Origin: Nemertoderma westbladi
Taxonomy: Eukaryota; Xenacoelomorpha; Nemertodermatida; Nemertodermatidae
Assembly: GCA_032718475.1 (NCBI GenBank)
Contig: JAUCBJ010006596.1
Span: 62,001 to 126,000 of the forward strand
Direction: 5' to 3'
Length of the DNA stretch: 64,000 nucleotides
In this document: piece after piece, positions 54,329 through 64,000 of the stretch
Layout: every line of letters begins with the position of its first letter
Numbering within the stretch: position 1 is the stretch's first letter
Position numbers and translations under genes: made by a program
The notes under the pieces: model-generated
What the model was told of the DNA's origin: nothing
Databases searched by the model: none
What the model saw: the letters and a program-made list of their open reading frames with translations, nothing else

Positions 54329-54437
54329 CGTAGCCGCATCAAACTCCTCCTGTGTCGTGGCCGCATCAAACTCCTCCTGTGTCGTGGCCGCATCAAACTC
54401 CTCCTGTGTCGTGGCCGCATCAAGCTCCTGAAAAATA
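54329..54437 (+). repeat. 27-bp minisatellite, four copies
   Basis: Unit CGTGGCCGCATCAAACTCCT plus CCTGTGT, period exactly 27, at 54329, 54356, 54383 and 54410. In one frame it reads CRGRIKLLL repeats, but nothing around it supports a protein. Confidence 0.95.
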
Positions 54438-54955
54438 TCACCGACGCCTGTTCAGATGTTCAGAATATCACCTGTTCAGATGTTAGCTATACCGGTACCT
54501 CTGAAAACTGAAAATAGTAAACGGGTTATAGTAAAAAGTAGTAAAAAGCAGTAAAATAGTAAAAAGCATTTTAGACTGCCCACAGTGGTACACGCAACTG
54601 TTTGTGCTTTACTATTTTCAGTTTTTTGTCTGTCTGTATCAGTAGGCTACCTGTTTTAGCATACTGATCACTGATGCGCTTTGAAATCACCCAATATACA
54701 AAACTAGCAACTAGTACATTTTACACCATACACATTTTACCCTGTACATTTTTCACATATTTTTCTAAAATGTTTTATGTCCCAAATTCCCCCAGTTGAC
54801 CCTATCTTTAATTCAATGACCACCTAAACCTAACAATGAGACCAGTATTACATCGCCCTAACCTACTACCGGTATTGTAGACTCACTCATTCACATAAGG
54901 AGATATATTTTAACCAGCCAATATGATGCTCATGCCTTTACATCATAGTTCTTAC

Positions 54956-55043
54956 CTTTGAACGGGAACAACTGCTCTTTTTTTCGAAGGTGTAAAGCAA
55001 TCATTGGCTCTAATCAATTGTTCCTCCGCCAGGTTGAACGAAT
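54956..55043 (-). CDS. Putative internal exon (88 bp)
   Basis: On the minus strand an acceptor ATATTACAG precedes the exon and a donor AAAG|GTAAGA follows. The open phase reads SFNLAEEQLIRANDCF then TPSKKRAVVPVQ. It starts in phase 1, which fits the phase left by the exon-like frame at 55637-55903 (one base, G, giving Asp). It ends in phase 2, which does not fit the C2H2 exon at 53367, so another exon would be needed between them. Confidence 0.5.
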
Positions 55044-55164
55044 CTGTAATATAAATTAAACTTATGGTACCGTTATCTAAAGTAAAGCATAGTACTGTAG
55101 TAGGCCGTCAACCGGGTCCCACTTGGTGTTGGTGTAGTGGTAAAACTGGTAACAGTTAAATACC

Positions 55165-55490
55165 TTGGTGTAGTGGTTGCATTTGCATTGAATTCACATC
55201 TCTCTGTAGGTCGCGGGTTCAATCCCCCCCCCCCCCCCCCCCCCCCCCCCACATGGGCAAGGGCAGTTTTCGTTTCGGCACGAATGCTTTAAAGGGGACT
55301 AGCCAGGGCGCATCTGACGATCTGAGCCTTTCATCCTTAATTGGTAGCTAAATGGGTACAGGTACTGCAGTTTCCTCTGGGGAGTAAAGTTCTGGGGGGA
55401 CCGCACTGGAAATAAGTCGTCAGACTTTGTGTGTAAACCCGCCCCCGGCCTAACGGCCGAAGAAAATTTACTTCACTTTACTTTAGGGCT
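55165..55490 (+). mobile_element. tRNA-derived SINE
   Basis: A-box-like TTGGTGTAGTGGTTGC (about 55165) and B box GGTCGCGGGTTCAATCCC (55210-55227) are followed by 27 consecutive C (55224-55250). The body has TTTCGGCACGAATGCTTTAAA and TTTCATCCTTAATTGGTAGC, shared with 40590-40798. A duplicated A-box phrase lies just upstream (about 55130). The promoter would be RNA polymerase III type. Confidence 0.75.
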
Positions 55491-55636
55491 ACCGGCAGAC
55501 TGGTACTTTTTACAGTGTTTTACTAAAAATATCTGCCGGTAGGTAAAGGTCTGCCGGTAGGCTACCCTACCTGTCACCTGTACAGGCAGACAGGTACCGG
55601 TAATTATTCAGTAGAGCTAGACAGCTAGAGGCTTAC

Positions 55637-55903
55637 CTTTTTGATCGATAATAAAAACATCGTAATGTTCCCAGTCAGCCAGTCCAGCATATCAGATGGT
55701 TCCAACATTGATTGTTTCCTAAGTTTTTTAAACTTTTCATTAGATAATCTCTGGATGTTTGAAGGGTAAGGGCAGTAAGTTACCCGTACCGTTTCGCCAT
55801 TTCCATCCACCTCATTATCAGACGACAACCAACGGGTCGGGACTGTTAATAGACTATTATCGACAATAAACTTCACCATGGAGAACATTATGCCAAGCGC
55901 CAA
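55637..55903 (-). CDS. Putative first coding exon, WHYD-type module
   Basis: The minus-strand frame reads MVKFIVDNSLLTVPTRWLSS, TYCPYPSN and FKKLRKQSM, then in a shifted frame DWEHYDVFIIDQK up to a donor AAAAAG|GTAAGC. The order (short beta strands with VP-RWL, a C-P-P block, W-xx-Y) resembles the first exon of an uncharacterised metazoan protein family that I associate with DUF4806-type genes. In that shifted frame the exon ends in phase 1, matching the exon at 54956-55043. The shift inside the exon (near 55700) may be a real lesion or a read error. Nuclear function is plausible but unproven. Confidence 0.5.
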
Positions 55904-57320
55904 GGTTAATTATGTAAAGGAAATGCATTTAGGAAATGCGCAAATGTGAAGTTAAGGGCTAAATGCTGAAATGCTTTACAGCTTTAGGCCTACGACTTTC
56001 ATTCAGACTACCGGTAAGAGAGAACAAGTTTGCAGCACTGCATTTACTGTACTCCCATGGCCATGGTACTCCTGCATTAACGCGGATGAATATTACAACA
56101 ATACAACAGAAATCTAATATTCTATTAAGACAATGATGAACTTCAATTATATTGCTTTGAAAACACCTGTTTTCAAGATAAAGATTTAATATGATAACTT
56201 TCATACCATTAGCCAAACGCCTCTTAATGGAGCTGCAGCTACAGGGAAAGAAGAGTAAATGCTGTCGACAATTATTGAAAATTCAAAAAACTTTGGATTC
56301 ATAACATTTGCATAACATTTGCAAACAGCAGAACAATTGGTAGAACATTTGCAAACAAATGGTTTGGAATTAGCAACTGCTGGAAGGACTACCGTGGCAA
56401 ATTCACAAAAAAGTCAATCAAATGCTAAACGTCAACAACAATTCTATGTAAAGGATAAGGCGTCTAAGAATGCCCCAACTGCTAAGGAACTCGAGGATTA
56501 TGAGCACACTGAGTATAGTTTTGTAAGATAAAGGAGGCAATTTTGACGAATGACTTCGATGGTTAGATTTTGTTAAGCAACATACTATGGCATACATATG
56601 GTATTTTTATTCTTGATTAATTATGTCGGTCTTGAATTTATTTACATCGGTCTTGAACTTATTTATGTCCCTCTTGATTTATTTATATGTCGGTCTTGAT
56701 TTATTAATGTCGATTTTGAATATATTTATGCCGCACTTGATTTAATTATCTCGCCCTTGAATTATTATTGCCGCCCTTGAATTATTATTGCCGCTCTTGA
56801 ATTATTATTGTCGCTCTTGAATTATTATTGTCGCACTTGATTTATTTACGGCGCTCTTGAATTATTTATATCGGTCTTGATTCCCATTTACTTGGTCTTG
56901 ATTCATTGGTCGAAGGAATTTCTACCGTTATAATCAACCAATCAGAATCAGCTGCACAGTAGTGCAGTGAGAATACACTACACTAATGTATGCAGTGCAT
57001 AGTACCGGTAACGATTTGAATTAATCACCCGAGTACAAAGGACTATGCTAACCAGTACTGCTAAGCCCATTGTCAGTGAATTCTTCATTGTTTTGTATTT
57101 GGGTTAGGCCTACTGGGTTTATTGGATTTGTTATTAGGTCATTCATTAGTATTAGGTACCATTGTTGCGCCGTTTGTGACTTGTGTTTATAATAACCCTA
57201 CCAGACCTATAGTAGAGCAGTCGTTGCCTTACAATTAAGTGCCTCAGGCCTACTAACTAGGCCTATAACAGTATGCAGTAAGGCAGTATAAGTAGTATCT
57301 GGGTACTGGTATGAAAGAGG
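55904..57320. other. Mostly non-coding; small frame at 56319-56531
   Basis: A 70-residue plus-strand frame (56319-56531) contains NAPTAKELEDYEHTEYSFV and a Gln-rich stretch. It may be an exon or decayed copy but I recognise no family. The remainder is AT-rich with a 20-bp repeat array. Confidence 0.35.
56627..56900. repeat. Degenerate 20-bp repeat (TCTTGAATTATTATTGCCGC type)
   Basis: About 13 diverged units of roughly 20-22 bp; the best preserved lie at 56755-56835 with an exact 20-bp period. Confidence 0.8.
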
Positions 57321-58797
57321 ATGGAAGAGGAATTTTTGAGGGACATTTTGGCTGTTGTTGACAAGTCAATAAATTATATTGAGACTGTTAGAGGCTTTGA
57401 TTGTACTTCCCAACCAAGCTCTATTTTAAATAGAGACAAGTTACTGGGTCAATTAGACACTGCAATATGTTGTTTATCACTGGTTAACGATATAAACTCA
57501 CCAAATAACACCGAAGGGAAAGCCTTTCAGAATTTGCTTCAGCGATTAGTCAATGAACTCATGAGTTGCAGCGGAGAACCAAGTCCATGTTGCACTAGGT
57601 GTGCAGATATTAGTGGCGGCGGCAGGCCAGATACAAATACTAATTCTGTTCCTCGAGTAGGACGTCCAAAGTTTGACCTTTCTTGTGATGTTTTGAGTTT
57701 TCTTAAAGAATCTGGGTTCACCTGGCAGCAAATTTCTGTGATGCTTGGAGTTAGTCGCTCTGCGGTCATGGTAAGGGTCCGGGAATATGGTCTGCAACGA
57801 GTTTTATCTGATGTTACTGATGGCGATTTAACATCCGAAATTGCTAGACTGCATAGCGAATTCCCGCATGCAGGATTTCGAATGCTTAATGCTATGTTAC
57901 GGTCTAGAAACATAATTGTTAGCCTTACGAGAGTTCACAAAATATTAAGAGACATTGACCCTATAACTTCTTTCGCCAGATGGGGTGCTATGGTTTCTCG
58001 ACGAGAGTACTCAGTTAAAGGAGCTAATTCACTTTGGCACATCGATGGCCACCATAGCTTAATTAGGTGGAGCATTGTCATCCATGGTGCCATCGATGGT
58101 TATTCCCGTCTAATAACGTATTTAAAGGCGTCTACAAACAATAGAGCGACTACGGTAATGGAACAATTTTCTGCAGCAGTACAATCGTTTGGCTTGCCCT
58201 CTAGAGTTCGCGCTGATAAAGGCGGTGAAAATCGTCAAGTCGCTGAATTTATGATAAACGCCAGGGGATGTAATAGAGGAAGTTTTATAGCTGGAAAAAG
58301 CACTCATAATCAAAGAATTGAAAGGCTTTGGAGGGACGTATTCTACACAGTTGTCATATTCTACTATCAAATTTTCTACTGGATGGAAGAAAATAGTCAT
58401 TTGGATGTGACTAATGAAGTAGACCTTTTTGCCCTACAGATATGCTACATAAATCGTATTAATAGCTCACTGCAACAATTTCAAGCGGCTTGGAACTTAC
58501 ACGAATTACGCACAGAAAGATATTGGTCTCCCAAAAAAAATATTTCTTAACAGCCTCTTGACTCAGGAAGTTGATGAAGTACCTAATAACACTTTCGAAT
58601 CTTATGGGATCGAATGGGAGGGACCAGTAGCCAAAGAACATGAAACTCTTATAGATTTAGATGACATTAATTCACCACTGTCAGGAGAAGACCATGAGCA
58701 ACTTTTACAATTTATTAATAGTTCTAGTAGCGGTTCAATTTCAGGCGTTGATTTATATTTAGAGTGCAAATCGATCATTAAAGACAAACTAAATTAA
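57321..58797 (+). pseudogene. DDE integrase-core protein, one A-run frameshift
   Basis: A 409-residue frame (57321-58550) has a predicted helix-turn-helix ([20 protein letters not shown], about residues 133-152) and an integrase core of the type seen in single-ORF proteins of fish, cnidarians and fungi: [13 protein letters not shown] (first Asp), [11 protein letters not shown] (second Asp) and [13 protein letters not shown] (Glu), then the C-terminal [12 protein letters not shown]. Such proteins are thought to be transposases or domesticated derivatives acting on DNA. At 58532-58539 eight A bases occur. With seven, the frame would continue to 58797 through the acidic tail VAKEHETLIDLDDINSPL. 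All three catalytic residues are preserved. The start is the first ATG that fits the family's MEEE-like N-terminus. Confidence 0.8.
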
Positions 58798-58949
58798 GCT
58801 TTGAATTTTATTATTTTTTTTGAGTTTTTTTTTTGTTTATATTGCTATTCACTTTTTCTATTTGTTCAATTTGATTTGATTTACCAATTGTGACAAGTCC
58901 ATATATTTAATGTTGTGGGTTTACGTCGAGCATGGCATGAGCATATTGT

Positions 58950-59275
58950 ACAGTATGATGAGCCTCCAGGGGGCTGGAGGGAAGGACGAGCTGGGATGAG
59001 GGTCTTGCTACTTATGTCCATATGTGCATTTTGCCCATTCCGAAGGAAATTTCTTCCAGTCCCTGACTTCCAAACACCACTATTTCGTTTTATTTGTAAA
59101 TTTGCTTTGAATTTTATTTAATTTGGTTATTTTAATGTTTAATATAATCCACTGAAGTCACCCGAAATTGGCGAAATGCGCATGCGGACATAAACTCTTT
59201 TACAAATATACATGGCAAGAACCTCATCCCAGTTCATCCTTCCCTGCAGCCCACTGGAGGCTGATCATATAATTA
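58950..59275. repeat. Foldback: imperfect long inverted repeat
   Basis: 58957-59050 and 59160-59270 are reverse complements with scattered mismatches (for example GAGCCTCCAG..GGCTG.AGGGAAGGA and TATGTCC..ATG.GCATTT). The arms are about 90-110 bp around a loop of about 110 bp. This could be a MITE or a hairpin RNA source. It lies just downstream of the DDE protein. Confidence 0.75.
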
Positions 59276-59431
59276 TGACAAGGGCAATAAAGTGCATGAT
59301 TTTAAGGAAAAGATTACCAGAAATGCACTCAGAAAGTTTCAATGGAAAAGCTGAGAAAAGTGCATCCAAAGGTTGGAAAATAATGGTTCGCGTACTTACT
59401 AGGATCGGCATGCTGCATTGCAGCTGCATTT

Positions 59432-61042
59432 TTAAGAATGCTGTGCCGGCTTGTCAACAAAATTGCACCGCCACAACTCCCTATCACCCATGACATTTGC
59501 TAGATCATCCGCATCTTTAAGGCCAGTGTCCTTTAAGATGCGTCTCAAGAAAGTCATGGGCTGTCCACCATGCTTATTCACTCCATGAGGCTGCCAAAGT
59601 ACAAGATTATGCACTGGCTGGTCCTCATGGCGAAAGCAATGTCCTGCAAAGCGGAGGCGATTTTGTTCTAGTGTCAAGCTTGGGGGAACCAATGAGACAC
59701 CTCCAATGTTATATAGTGTCTGGTTGGAGATGTGTGCATTGTACTTGACACAATGAACCCGGCGTAGCATTCTTGTGAATGTGCCATCCAGAGATTTGGT
59801 GTCCTCAGCAGTTAGAGCCCAGCATGGACTCCCATATAGGAGTACTGGAACTACTGCTGCTCTAAATAATCGGACCTTAAGTTTCCGATTAATTCTCGGT
59901 GACTTCCAAATCCTGGAAAGCCTATTCAAGGCTGCCCATGCCTTTCCCTTACGTATTCGAACGTCCTCACCTGACTTCCGGATCCATGATCCCAGGTAAC
60001 AGAAGTCGTCCACATGCTCAAGCATACCATCCTTTGAGCTTATGCTCATCCGATCAGAGACTTGCTGAGGACTTTCAAAGTTAACTGTCAGAATTTTGGT
60101 CTTTCTGGAGTTAATAAAAAGACCAACACTAGAAGCAGCATGTTCTAATGAGCTGAGGAGCCGTTGGGCTCCCTCTAATGATTCTGAGAGTACTCCTAAG
60201 TCATCAGCAAAGTCTAGATCAGTTAGGTACTTGGCAGGATTTCCTCGACTTCTGGAGCCAGTAGGTGGAGTTATCATCACCCCATCATCATTATGATGAT
60301 CTAAGGACATGCGTAGAACATAGTCAACAACAATTATGAACAAGAATGGTGCAAGTGTGTCTCCCTGGAGGACGCCCCATAACACTTCAAATGGTTCTGT
60401 GTCACCGTCAACAGTAGACACAAATGTTGTCGAACCATCGTATACTGATCTGATTGCTGCAATAATTTCATCAGGAATCCCATATAATGAAAGTATGCTG
60501 AACATACGTGAGCGAGAGACTGAATCAAAGGCCTTGAAGAAGTCAACAAAGATAACAGCCAGATGCCTGTCTTTCTTTTTTGATAACTCTTCAATTATCC
60601 TTCTAAGTGCCAAAATGGGCTCCATGGTCCCACGACCTTTACGGAACCCATTCTGATTTCCACGGAGCAGTCTCTCAATGGGATCCCTGATGCGATTTAA
60701 TAGAATTCTATTGTATAGCTTTGCAGCAATCGAGATCAATGAGATTCCCCGAAAAGAACCATAGAGTGTTAGGTTGCCCTTCTTGGGAACTGGCACCAAC
60801 TTATTTGTTTTCATTTCTTGTGGGACTCTTGTTGTACGGTACATGTCTACTATGATGGGATAGATGAGCTTTAAACATTCAGGTATTTTAAAGACCTCAG
60901 GGGGAACACCATCTACTCCACTGGCACGATTGGTCTTAATGCTCTTTGCAGCAGCCTTCACTTCTGCAAAGGAGATATCACCAATGGGAATATCTGGGGG
61001 TACAGACTCAGACACTTTTACTTCTATAAAGTTATCAGGCAA
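59432..61042 (-). CDS. LINE reverse transcriptase
   Basis: A 536-residue frame begins inside the ORF (MPDNFIEVKVSES is reached by continuing from the endonuclease frame through WKAHFEKLLNND). Motifs in order: NRASGVDGVPPEVFK, LVPVPKKGNLTLYGSFRGIS, NQNGFRKGRGTMEPI, AVIFVDFFKAFDSVSR (motif A Asp), GVLQGDTLAPFLF, DLDFADDLGVLSES (FADD active site), FCYLGSWIRKSG, and a C-terminal domain with LRRVHCVKYN and MTFLRRILKDTGL. It performs target-primed reverse transcription. The frame is fully open here, unlike the copies at 27, 32 and 34 kb. It is joined to the endonuclease by one frameshift near 61190. Confidence 0.9.
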   Translation of the reverse strand: MPDNFIEVKVSESVPPDIPIGDISFAEVKAAAKSIKTNRASGVDGVPPEVFKIPECLKLIYPIIVDMYRTTRVPQEMKTNKLVPVPKKGNLTLYGSFRGISLISIAAKLYNRILLNRIRDPIERLLRGNQNGFRKGRGTMEPILALRRIIEELSKKKDRHLAVIFVDFFKAFDSVSRSRMFSILSLYGIPDEIIAAIRSVYDGSTTFVSTVDGDTEPFEVLWGVLQGDTLAPFLFIIVVDYVLRMSLDHHNDDGVMITPPTGSRSRGNPAKYLTDLDFADDLGVLSESLEGAQRLLSSLEHAASSVGLFINSRKTKILTVNFESPQQVSDRMSISSKDGMLEHVDDFCYLGSWIRKSGEDVRIRKGKAWAALNRLSRIWKSPRINRKLKVRLFRAAVVPVLLYGSPCWALTAEDTKSLDGTFTRMLRRVHCVKYNAHISNQTLYNIGGVSLVPPSLTLEQNRLRFAGHCFRHEDQPVHNLVLWQPHGVNKHGGQPMTFLRRILKDTGLKDADDLANVMGDRELWRCNFVDKPAQHS

Positions 61043-62748
61043 TACCCTGTCATTATTGAGGAGCTTTTCAAAGTGGGCCTTCCAACCATTGAGGCGATCG
61101 GCTGGTGATTCAGCCTTAACCTTGGTGGTTGGTTGGCTTTTCCGCCCAGTAAGCAGATTGATCGATTTCCATGCCTGGGATGATTGCCTGCGTCGTCAGC
61201 ATCATTGATGGCATCAACCTGTTGGTTTATTAGCTCCTGTAGATTAGCAGAGTACTGCCTGTTCAGGGACCTAGATGCAGCCTTAACTGCATTCTTGGCT
61301 GCTGTAGTCTGTTTGAGTCGGGACTCTTTCTGCGCCTTTTGAAGGTCATTTCGGCACTTCTGAATTTTGTTGTCAGTCCAGGGGGCCCTTATCCTGTTTC
61401 GAGGGTATACAGGAACTGTTTCTGCAGCTGCTAACTTAACTGCTTCTGTAAAGGCAGTATAGCCCTCACAGTGATCTGCCGCCTCAGAGGCAAGAGCCTC
61501 ATACCTGTTGCTCAGCTGTAGTGTGAAGCTGGATCTCACACTTGGCTGTTGCAACAGAGATGACCAGTCATGCCGCGGCAAGGCAGATTTCGTTGTTCTG
61601 CTAGCACGCAGACTAAGTCTTACCTTGGCCACAATAAGGCGGTGATCACTGGAGAAGGGTCGAAGTGTAAATGCATTACAGTCTTGTATAGAGCTCCTGT
61701 ATTTCCTACGAAACAGAATATGGTCGATCTGGGACTTGTGACCACTGGGTCCACTATGAGTCCATAGCTTTCCAGTTCGCTTCTTGAACTGGGTTCCAGC
61801 CGAAAACAATCCATTTCCAGAGATAAAATCCTGAAGATGGACAGAATTTCGGTTAACACTATTGCTATAGACCCAGGGTGATGTAGGTGATTGATGCAGA
61901 CTTGCATTAAAGTCTCCCAGGAATGTTAAGAATGCATGCTGATCCACTCCATCAGTAGCTGCTTGTAGATTGTGGTAGAAATTTTCCACCTCCTCTACAG
62001 GGGCAACACTAGTTGGAGAGTAGCACACAATCAGAACCACCTTAGGAAACTTCTTAGCCAGTCTTCCAGAACATGAGAAGTGGCAACGGATGATGCGGTT
62101 AGAGATTTGGTCTATTTTGTCCAATGCTGCATGTGCAGTTGGGTTCATCAATAGACCAATTCCACCATTGCCACTATCATCTGCTGACGCGAGGGCGAGT
62201 CGCCAACCGCCCCCCATGTCCTTAATCAGAACCTCATCAGTCTGTCCAGTCTGCATTCGGTGCTCTTGAACACCCACTGCGCTAAGAGAAAGCTTATCTG
62301 CCAAGGCAGTCAGCTCACCTTGTCGCATTGGGGACCCGAGTGTTAGGGTGTTTACTGAGGCTAGTCTTGTGACTTGCCTCAGATTCACCAATGGCTTTGT
62401 TGGTCGGGGTGGAACATGAGAGTAGCCTCCAACTCCAGAATCCCTCTCCCCATCACAATCTGGCCTTCCTGGTGACCCAGGGTTTGGGCCAGAAAGGTCA
62501 TCAGGAAAGGGACTCAAAGAATTGTTGGCTGCTCTCTCTCCAGTAGGGGGTGAGACAGGCAGCCGGTCAGGAGTTAACTGACGCCTGTGAGGCCGATTGT
62601 GTCCGGTAATTCCACTGGCCTCTAGTGGCCGGACCTCCGCATTGCTAATGTAATCCATAGTGGGGGTTGGGGGGTGCTTTTTTGCCGAGTCAGCTCTCGG
62701 GGCAAATACCACACCCTGGTTTGCCATTCCACAGGGTGGGTGTCGCAA
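61024..62748 (-). CDS. LINE apurinic-type endonuclease, N-terminal part of the ORF
   Basis: A 574-residue frame starts MRHPPCGMANQGVVF, with a Pro/Gly-rich N-terminus of about 130 residues, then the APE endonuclease: LSLSAVGVQEHRMQTG (catalytic Glu), NGGIGLLMNP, VCYSPTSVAP, LTFLGDFNASL (D and N), SQIDHILFRRKYR and PFSSDHRLIVAKVRL (SDH end). It nicks target DNA to prime reverse transcription. After a helical linker (about 61380-61190) the frame diverges; in another frame the ORF continues as SQAWKSINLLTGRKS into the RT, so a single-base indel near 61190 breaks one long ORF. Confidence 0.88.
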   Translation of the reverse strand: MRHPPCGMANQGVVFAPRADSAKKHPPTPTMDYISNAEVRPLEASGITGHNRPHRRQLTPDRLPVSPPTGERAANNSLSPFPDDLSGPNPGSPGRPDCDGERDSGVGGYSHVPPRPTKPLVNLRQVTRLASVNTLTLGSPMRQGELTALADKLSLSAVGVQEHRMQTGQTDEVLIKDMGGGWRLALASADDSGNGGIGLLMNPTAHAALDKIDQISNRIIRCHFSCSGRLAKKFPKVVLIVCYSPTSVAPVEEVENFYHNLQAATDGVDQHAFLTFLGDFNASLHQSPTSPWVYSNSVNRNSVHLQDFISGNGLFSAGTQFKKRTGKLWTHSGPSGHKSQIDHILFRRKYRSSIQDCNAFTLRPFSSDHRLIVAKVRLSLRASRTTKSALPRHDWSSLLQQPSVRSSFTLQLSNRYEALASEAADHCEGYTAFTEAVKLAAAETVPVYPRNRIRAPWTDNKIQKCRNDLQKAQKESRLKQTTAAKNAVKAASRSLNRQYSANLQELINQQVDAINDADDAGNHPRHGNRSICLLGGKANQPPRLRLNHQPIASMVGRPTLKSSSIMTGYCLITL

Positions 62749-63144
62749 TGGAGTCAGATATGAGGCCCATCACCCATATCTACTCTGGCGCACATGACCC
62801 ACCATTGGCTGTTGCAGCTCATCTGCTTGGTCATGCCCTGTACCCTTGCTGCCAGGTGCAGGTCGCAGTGAAGTGCTCTCAGAGTGGACATGAGAACACT
62901 CTACTCCTGACCAGCCATTGGTAGATCACCATCTGCCTGGTCAGGCCATATACCCCTGCAGCCAAGTATATAGGTCCTTAATCCAGGACCAAGGGCGTCC
63001 TTATCCCAGAACGAAAGGGGTCCTAGTTACAGGACCAGATTTACCCTAGTAAGAGGGTCTATTCAGCTACAGGTGGCACCTCCTTTATGCTGCATGGAGG
63101 TGGCAAGTTTTCTTGATCAATGACCTAGAATACCTGACCCGACA

Positions 63145-64000
63145 TTCGCGTAAAACTGACATAAAGAAAACCATATCGAGAAATGTATAGAAATCATAGA
63201 TTCCACCAATACTATCACAACTAATCAGTCAGCATATATACCATCTAAAACATTCATGCTCCATATATTCAGTTTCTTTCTTCCATATTCAGTCAGCCAG
63301 CCAGCCACAAGCAATTCTTACAGTAAGTAACCTCGTGGTCGAAGTAAGTGCCTAGTAACACAATTCAATAGTATTAAAATTATACATATATAACAGTTTA
63401 ACTATATACATTTTTCCATAATAAAAGTTAAATAAAAGTTATTTACGCTGCCAGGCCCATCACTAGGATGGCCTTTGACCACGATATCTATTTATAATGT
63501 TCTCCAGATGGTGATTTTTGGCTAAAGATCAGTTAGTGAGTCAATCAGTCAGTTGGCCACGAGTAATTCTTACAGTAAGTAACATTTTGAACATAAATTA
63601 TATTTTTTAGTAGAATATTTCCTCAAAAGGGCAAAATTTGTACTGATTCATCAATCACGAACAACAGACTTCATCATGTGTATACCCATTTTTAATACAC
63701 TTCGATGAGAGGGATGTTATAAAAAATTTATTTAAAATTTATTAAAATCTTAACTCATTATTAGTAAATTAAGTTTAAATTTTATAATTTAATTAAATGT
63801 AAATTAAAAGTAAATTTGTGGTTCCAATGAGAATCTATTTCAAGTTCAGATGAGTATACAACATATAATGATTTCTGATCACTAAGCATAGGGTGAAAAG
63901 TAACAAAGAAATTTGTTAAGTGTCATACTGAAAAAATTGTTTGCTGTGGAAAAATAATTTTTTTAATTCACTAAACAGTAAGCTGACGATTGCGGTTCCA
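63145..64000. other. AT-rich flank with a short direct duplication
   Basis: A phrase of about 45 bp (CAGTCAGC..GCCAC.AG.AATTCTTACAGTAAGTAAC) occurs at about 63293 and 63547, 254 bp apart. No gene seen. Confidence 0.5.

Larger units (their letters stand above)
59395..63144 (-). mobile_element. Near full-length APE-type LINE, about 3.75 kb
   Basis: The element contains a 5' UTR-like leader (about 63144-62749), an endonuclease frame, an RT frame and a short 3' UTR ending GATCCTAGTAAG-like. Its 3' end matches the (TAG)n-tailed copy at 34 kb. TTCGCGTA occurs on both sides (59387-59394 and 63145-63152) and is the probable 8-bp target duplication. The single EN-RT unit of this size without RNase H fits RTE-like or related clades; the clade is not fixed by eye. 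Confidence 0.8.

Noticed and set aside
55165-55240. Functional tRNA gene
   Set aside because: A and B boxes are present, but the B box runs into a C-run and the body is shared with another SINE copy; no cloverleaf is evident.

Overview
The window looks like AT-rich DNA of a metazoan, most likely an aquatic invertebrate. It has splice-like signals, tRNA-derived SINEs and several retroelement classes that coexist in invertebrate genomes (BEL/Pao, Ty3/gypsy, DIRS-like, APE-type LINE). There are no operons, rRNA genes, intact tRNA genes or CRISPR arrays. Nearly every recognisable coding stretch is a mobile-element relic with frameshifts, stops or truncations. The taxon cannot be fixed from the sequence alone.

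Layout. 0-4.3 kb: a 168-bp tandem repeat, a BEL/Pao reverse transcriptase fragment and a repeat element carrying a 315-bp higher-order tandem repeat. 4.6-9.9 kb: a DIRS-like retroelement whose tyrosine recombinase lies opposite and convergent to RT-RNase H, with a 23-bp hairpin satellite between RT and gag. 10-12 kb: an unrecognised decayed protein. 12-13.2 kb: a second copy of the BEL/Pao fragment. 15.9-19.1 kb: a conserved-family fragment, then a BEL/Pao integrase 3' end followed by a minisatellite. 21.8-22.5 kb: a gag-like relic. 24.2-30.5 kb: a Ty3/gypsy element in the order pol-LTR-gag, split by a 3.3-kb insert with AGTGCTAAC-type terminal repeats that itself carries a LINE fragment. 31.8-35.8 kb: LINE copies around a decayed multi-pass membrane protein. 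38.5-43.4 kb: BEL/Pao remnants, a SINE, an SGNH-hydrolase relic and a short element with perfect 23-bp inverted ends.

43.4-50.3 kb holds the most unusual content. Downstream of a BEL/Pao integrase end and a minisatellite with a TATA-like box lies a GC-rich frame resembling an RNase D/EXD-type DEDD 3'-5' exonuclease. A single in-frame TGA separates it from a charged protein with three CCHC zinc knuckles. The block is duplicated in tandem at near identity (offset about 3.6 kb). A diverged third remnant near 18.45 kb has a sense AGA codon where both copies have TGA, so exonuclease and zinc-knuckle parts were probably once a single reading frame.

52-64 kb: a minus-strand set of exon-like pieces (two with a matching splice phase) near a C2H2/tyrosine-recombinase-like frame, a second SINE, an almost intact DDE integrase-core protein broken by one A-run slip, a foldback repeat, and an essentially full-length LINE of about 3.75 kb with a probable 8-bp target duplication. 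The LINE appears to be the source family of the truncated copies at 27, 32 and 34 kb.
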